The position numbers and the translations under genes are program-made. A stretch of 6,156 bases of DNA from Desulfurococcales archaeon. Its GTDB lineage: Archaea; Thermoproteota; Thermoprotei_A; Sulfolobales; NBVN01. The notes below the pieces were generated by a model. The model had not been told where the DNA came from. It was given only the letters and a program-made list of their open reading frames with translations, and did no database searches. The stretch is from positions 1 through 6,156 of the forward strand of contig JAMOVB010000140.1 in NCBI GenBank assembly GCA_027061705.1, in the 5' to 3' direction. Below are positions 4,427 through 6,156 of the stretch, piece by piece (the stretch's first letter is position 1; each line of letters opens with the position of its first letter).

Positions 4427-5308
4427 CTAACCACCGCCCTTAACGGACCTCCTAACCCTAAGGAACATGTACCCAGCCATCGCCGCAATACCGGCGCTGA
4501 TAGCGAGTATGGCGTAAGCAATTAACAGTGTGCCTCCCCCAAGCCCTCCTGAGGCTGCTGAACCGGCATGCGTGTTCTCACTGGCAGTTCTCTGCCCTGT
4601 AACGCCGACCGCCGTCGCCCTAATCAGGGTTGGGTTAGCGGCGCTTAAGGTAACCCCAAACACTATCCTTACTCTCACGCCGCCCTTTCTCAATACCGTT
4701 GATGAGGAGTTAACGTACTTGAGTAGCACTCCGGTTTTGCATTCGTAGTACGCTATGCCGCTTACGCCTACTGAGTACCTTCTAGCATTGAATACTATGC
4801 CGTCTATACTCACGTTTGTACAGCCTACTGGAACTACCTTAAGCCGTACTGGGGAAACGCCTGTGACTGCCCTAAGGACTTGAGGCAGCTTCGATACCGG
4901 GACCACAGTCTCCTTAATTGACGGTATTATGAATCTAGCCAGCAGCGTTGACACGTTTGAGCCTAGTAACTTAATCATCGAGGCTAGGGAGACCCACGAT
5001 CCGGATTCTAATTTTAGAGATATATTACCTACAGGGCTAGCCATGACCTTAACGTGAGTTGAGTTTAACCTCATAATAACGTAGAGGTAATGCTCAACAA
5101 CAGTCAGAGATACCGGCGCGCCTCCTAAGCTGCTTATCGATATATTGAAAGTGAAGTCATATCTCAGCTTGAGGGTATCCCCAACTATGTTGAATGCATT
5201 ATTCAGCCCACCATAATTGCCGGATGCTTGAGCGCCGAAGCCCGCCGTGCCCGCTAGGGTGATGACTAGGAGCGTGAGGCTTAATGCGGCTAAGCAGACT
5301 CTCAACAC
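4427..5308 (-). CDS. Membrane-anchored extracellular protein, probably N-glycosylated
   Basis: No family is recognised. The 293-residue product starts with a short signal sequence (MLRVCLAALSLTLLVITLAGTAGFGAQA), has a long beta-strand-rich domain, then a Gly/Ser/Thr-rich linker (about residues 235-258), one C-terminal transmembrane helix (260-282, LLIAYAILAISAGIAAMAGYMFL) and a basic tail RVRRSVKGGG. This is a type I topology with the bulk of the protein outside the cell. Six N-x-S/T sequons (residues 55, 82, 95, 118, 165, 200) and two cysteines (163, 190) fit an archaeal surface glycoprotein. The frame runs up to a GTG at 5365, but that passes through a TATA box. The GTG at 5308 (or TTG at 5305) lies 35 nt below the box and gives a normal signal peptide. 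It could be a solute-receptor or cell-envelope protein; no partner gene decides this. Confidence 0.7.
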   Translation of the reverse strand: MLRVCLAALSLTLLVITLAGTAGFGAQASGNYGGLNNAFNIVGDTLKLRYDFTFNISISSLGGAPVSLTVVEHYLYVIMRLNSTHVKVMASPVGNISLKLESGSWVSLASMIKLLGSNVSTLLARFIIPSIKETVVPVSKLPQVLRAVTGVSPVRLKVVPVGCTNVSIDGIVFNARRYSVGVSGIAYYECKTGVLLKYVNSSSTVLRKGGVRVRIVFGVTLSAANPTLIRATAVGVTGQRTASENTHAGSAASGGLGGGTLLIAYAILAISAGIAAMAGYMFLRVRRSVKGGG

Positions 5309-5338
5309 ACGTAACCCCGGTGTGGATTTAGACTGCGG

Positions 5339-5347
5339 TATTTTAAA
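5339..5347 (-). promoter_or_regulatory. TATA box of the surface-protein gene
   Basis: TTTAAAATA on the minus strand lies about 35 nt before the GTG at 5308 and predicts a leader of roughly 9 nt. It shows that this gene has its own promoter, separate from the reductase gene upstream. Confidence 0.55.
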
Positions 5348-5425
5348 GGAAAGCCCTCTCCGCACCCAGCATTCCCTGCGTGCTTAAGCGGAGTTCATAG
5401 CAAGTCGTTTCCGAAGCGTTTCAAG

Positions 5426-6109
5426 CTACCGCCGCCCTACCACCTTGTATATTAGGTGTACCTCATCACCACACTCGCAGGCTATCACGTGAATTAGCCT
5501 TAGCCTAACCCACTCCCCCAGCTTTCGGAAGCCCTCCCCACCCACTGGGGTTACGGATGCCCTACCGCCTATGATGAAAGGCGATATCGTGACCCTGAAC
5601 TCATTAACTAGCCCCTCCTTAAAGAACCTCCATATGGTCTCACCACCCCCCTCCACCAAAACCTTCTTGACTCTGTAAGCATCCCTAAGGTACGTCAGAA
5701 CCTCCTTAAGCGGTAGGTACCCGTCAACGCATTTAAACAGCCTGACATCGCATCCAGCGCTCCTAAGGGCGGTTACCTTGCCTTCGTCGCACGCATCATA
5801 ACACGCGGCTATCACGGTTTTTGCTGAGCGATCCGTAACAACCCTCGAGCTGGGGTTTATTGAGAGCCTCCCATCCAGCACCACCCTCACGGGATTCACT
5901 CCTTCAACAAGCCGGACCGTGAGGAGGGGGTTGTCGGATGCGACTGTTGCGGCACCAACGACTACGGCGTCACATGATGCTCTAAGCTCGTGAAGCCTTC
6001 TCTTATCGGAGGGGCAACTCAGCCTAGAATCCTTAGCTACGGACGCTATCTTACCGTCGGCGGACATGGTTACGAAGACTATCACGTAGGGTAGATGCTC
6101 TCCCTTCAC
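5426..6109 (-). CDS. arfC: 2,5-diamino-6-ribosylamino-4(3H)-pyrimidinone 5'-phosphate reductase (RibD C-terminal family)
   Basis: This cytosolic NAD(P)H-dependent reductase acts in the archaeal branch of riboflavin (and F420) synthesis, reducing the ribosyl side chain of the diaminopyrimidine phosphate to the ribityl form before deamination. The 227-residue single domain, without the N-terminal deaminase of bacterial RibD, is typical of archaea. Motifs in order: VTMSADGKIA (residues 13-22), VVVGAATVASDNPLLTVR (49-66), PVRVVLDGRLSINPSSRVV, VLVEGGGETIWRFF (150-163, phosphate and nucleotide region) and SPFIIGG (176-182). The GTG at 6109 is preferred because the conserved fold begins shortly after it and GGGAGG lies about 10 nt upstream; a TTG at 6145 would add 12 residues. 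No other riboflavin gene is in the window, but the upstream region is cut off by its end. Confidence 0.85.
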   Translation of the reverse strand: MKGEHLPYVIVFVTMSADGKIASVAKDSRLSCPSDKRRLHELRASCDAVVVGAATVASDNPLLTVRLVEGVNPVRVVLDGRLSINPSSRVVTDRSAKTVIAACYDACDEGKVTALRSAGCDVRLFKCVDGYLPLKEVLTYLRDAYRVKKVLVEGGGETIWRFFKEGLVNEFRVTISPFIIGGRASVTPVGGEGFRKLGEWVRLRLIHVIACECGDEVHLIYKVVGRR

Positions 6110-6156
6110 AGTAGGCCAGCCTCCCGCCCAGGATGAGGCAATCAACTAATTCTCCC

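Noticed and set aside
5401..5425. Direct repeat CGTTTC in the gap before the reductase stop, considered as a repeat element
   Set aside because: Only 6 bp and two copies (5406-5411, 5416-5421), with no further structure or T-tract.

Overview
The window looks like chromosomal DNA from a thermophilic archaeon, most likely in the Thermoproteota (TACK) branch. Three things point there: an archaeal-type tyrosyl-tRNA synthetase, archaeal TATA-box promoters placed close to start codons (with TTG and GTG starts common), and an archaeal prepilin signal peptide. Arg codons are largely AGG, as is usual in thermophiles. I cannot name the genus. There is no phage, IS element, CRISPR array, tRNA or rRNA here. 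The layout is compact and changes strand almost gene by gene.

Layout: the window opens inside tyrS (+, 5' end missing). A nested inverted-repeat hairpin follows, and then a divergent pair of small ribbon-helix-helix (RHH) regulator genes: an RHH plus coiled-coil protein (-, 1034-1381) and a 60-residue RHH protein (+, 1522-1704). Between them lies a perfect 11-bp inverted repeat next to the TATA box of the minus-strand gene. This is the strongest unexplained regulatory signal in the window. Next come a metallo-beta-lactamase-fold hydrolase (-), an unrecognised small Rossmann-like protein (+), a pilin-like secreted protein (-), an endonuclease III family base-excision repair enzyme (-), a two-helix membrane protein (+), a membrane-anchored, probably N-glycosylated surface protein of unknown function (-), and the archaeal riboflavin/F420-pathway reductase of the RibD C-terminal family (-).

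These genes do not form one obvious pathway. Housekeeping functions (translation, DNA repair, riboflavin synthesis) are interleaved with small regulatory and cell-surface genes. The pilin-like gene begins 15 nt after the endonuclease III stop codon on the same strand, so those two may share a transcript. The two RHH genes probably form a self-contained regulatory unit, although their targets are unknown.

Starts: for several genes the longest possible reading frame begins upstream of, or within, a clear TATA box. I chose internal TTG, GTG or ATG starts downstream of the box or behind a Shine-Dalgarno-like sequence; the reasons are given per gene. There is no gene-free stretch longer than 300 bases.
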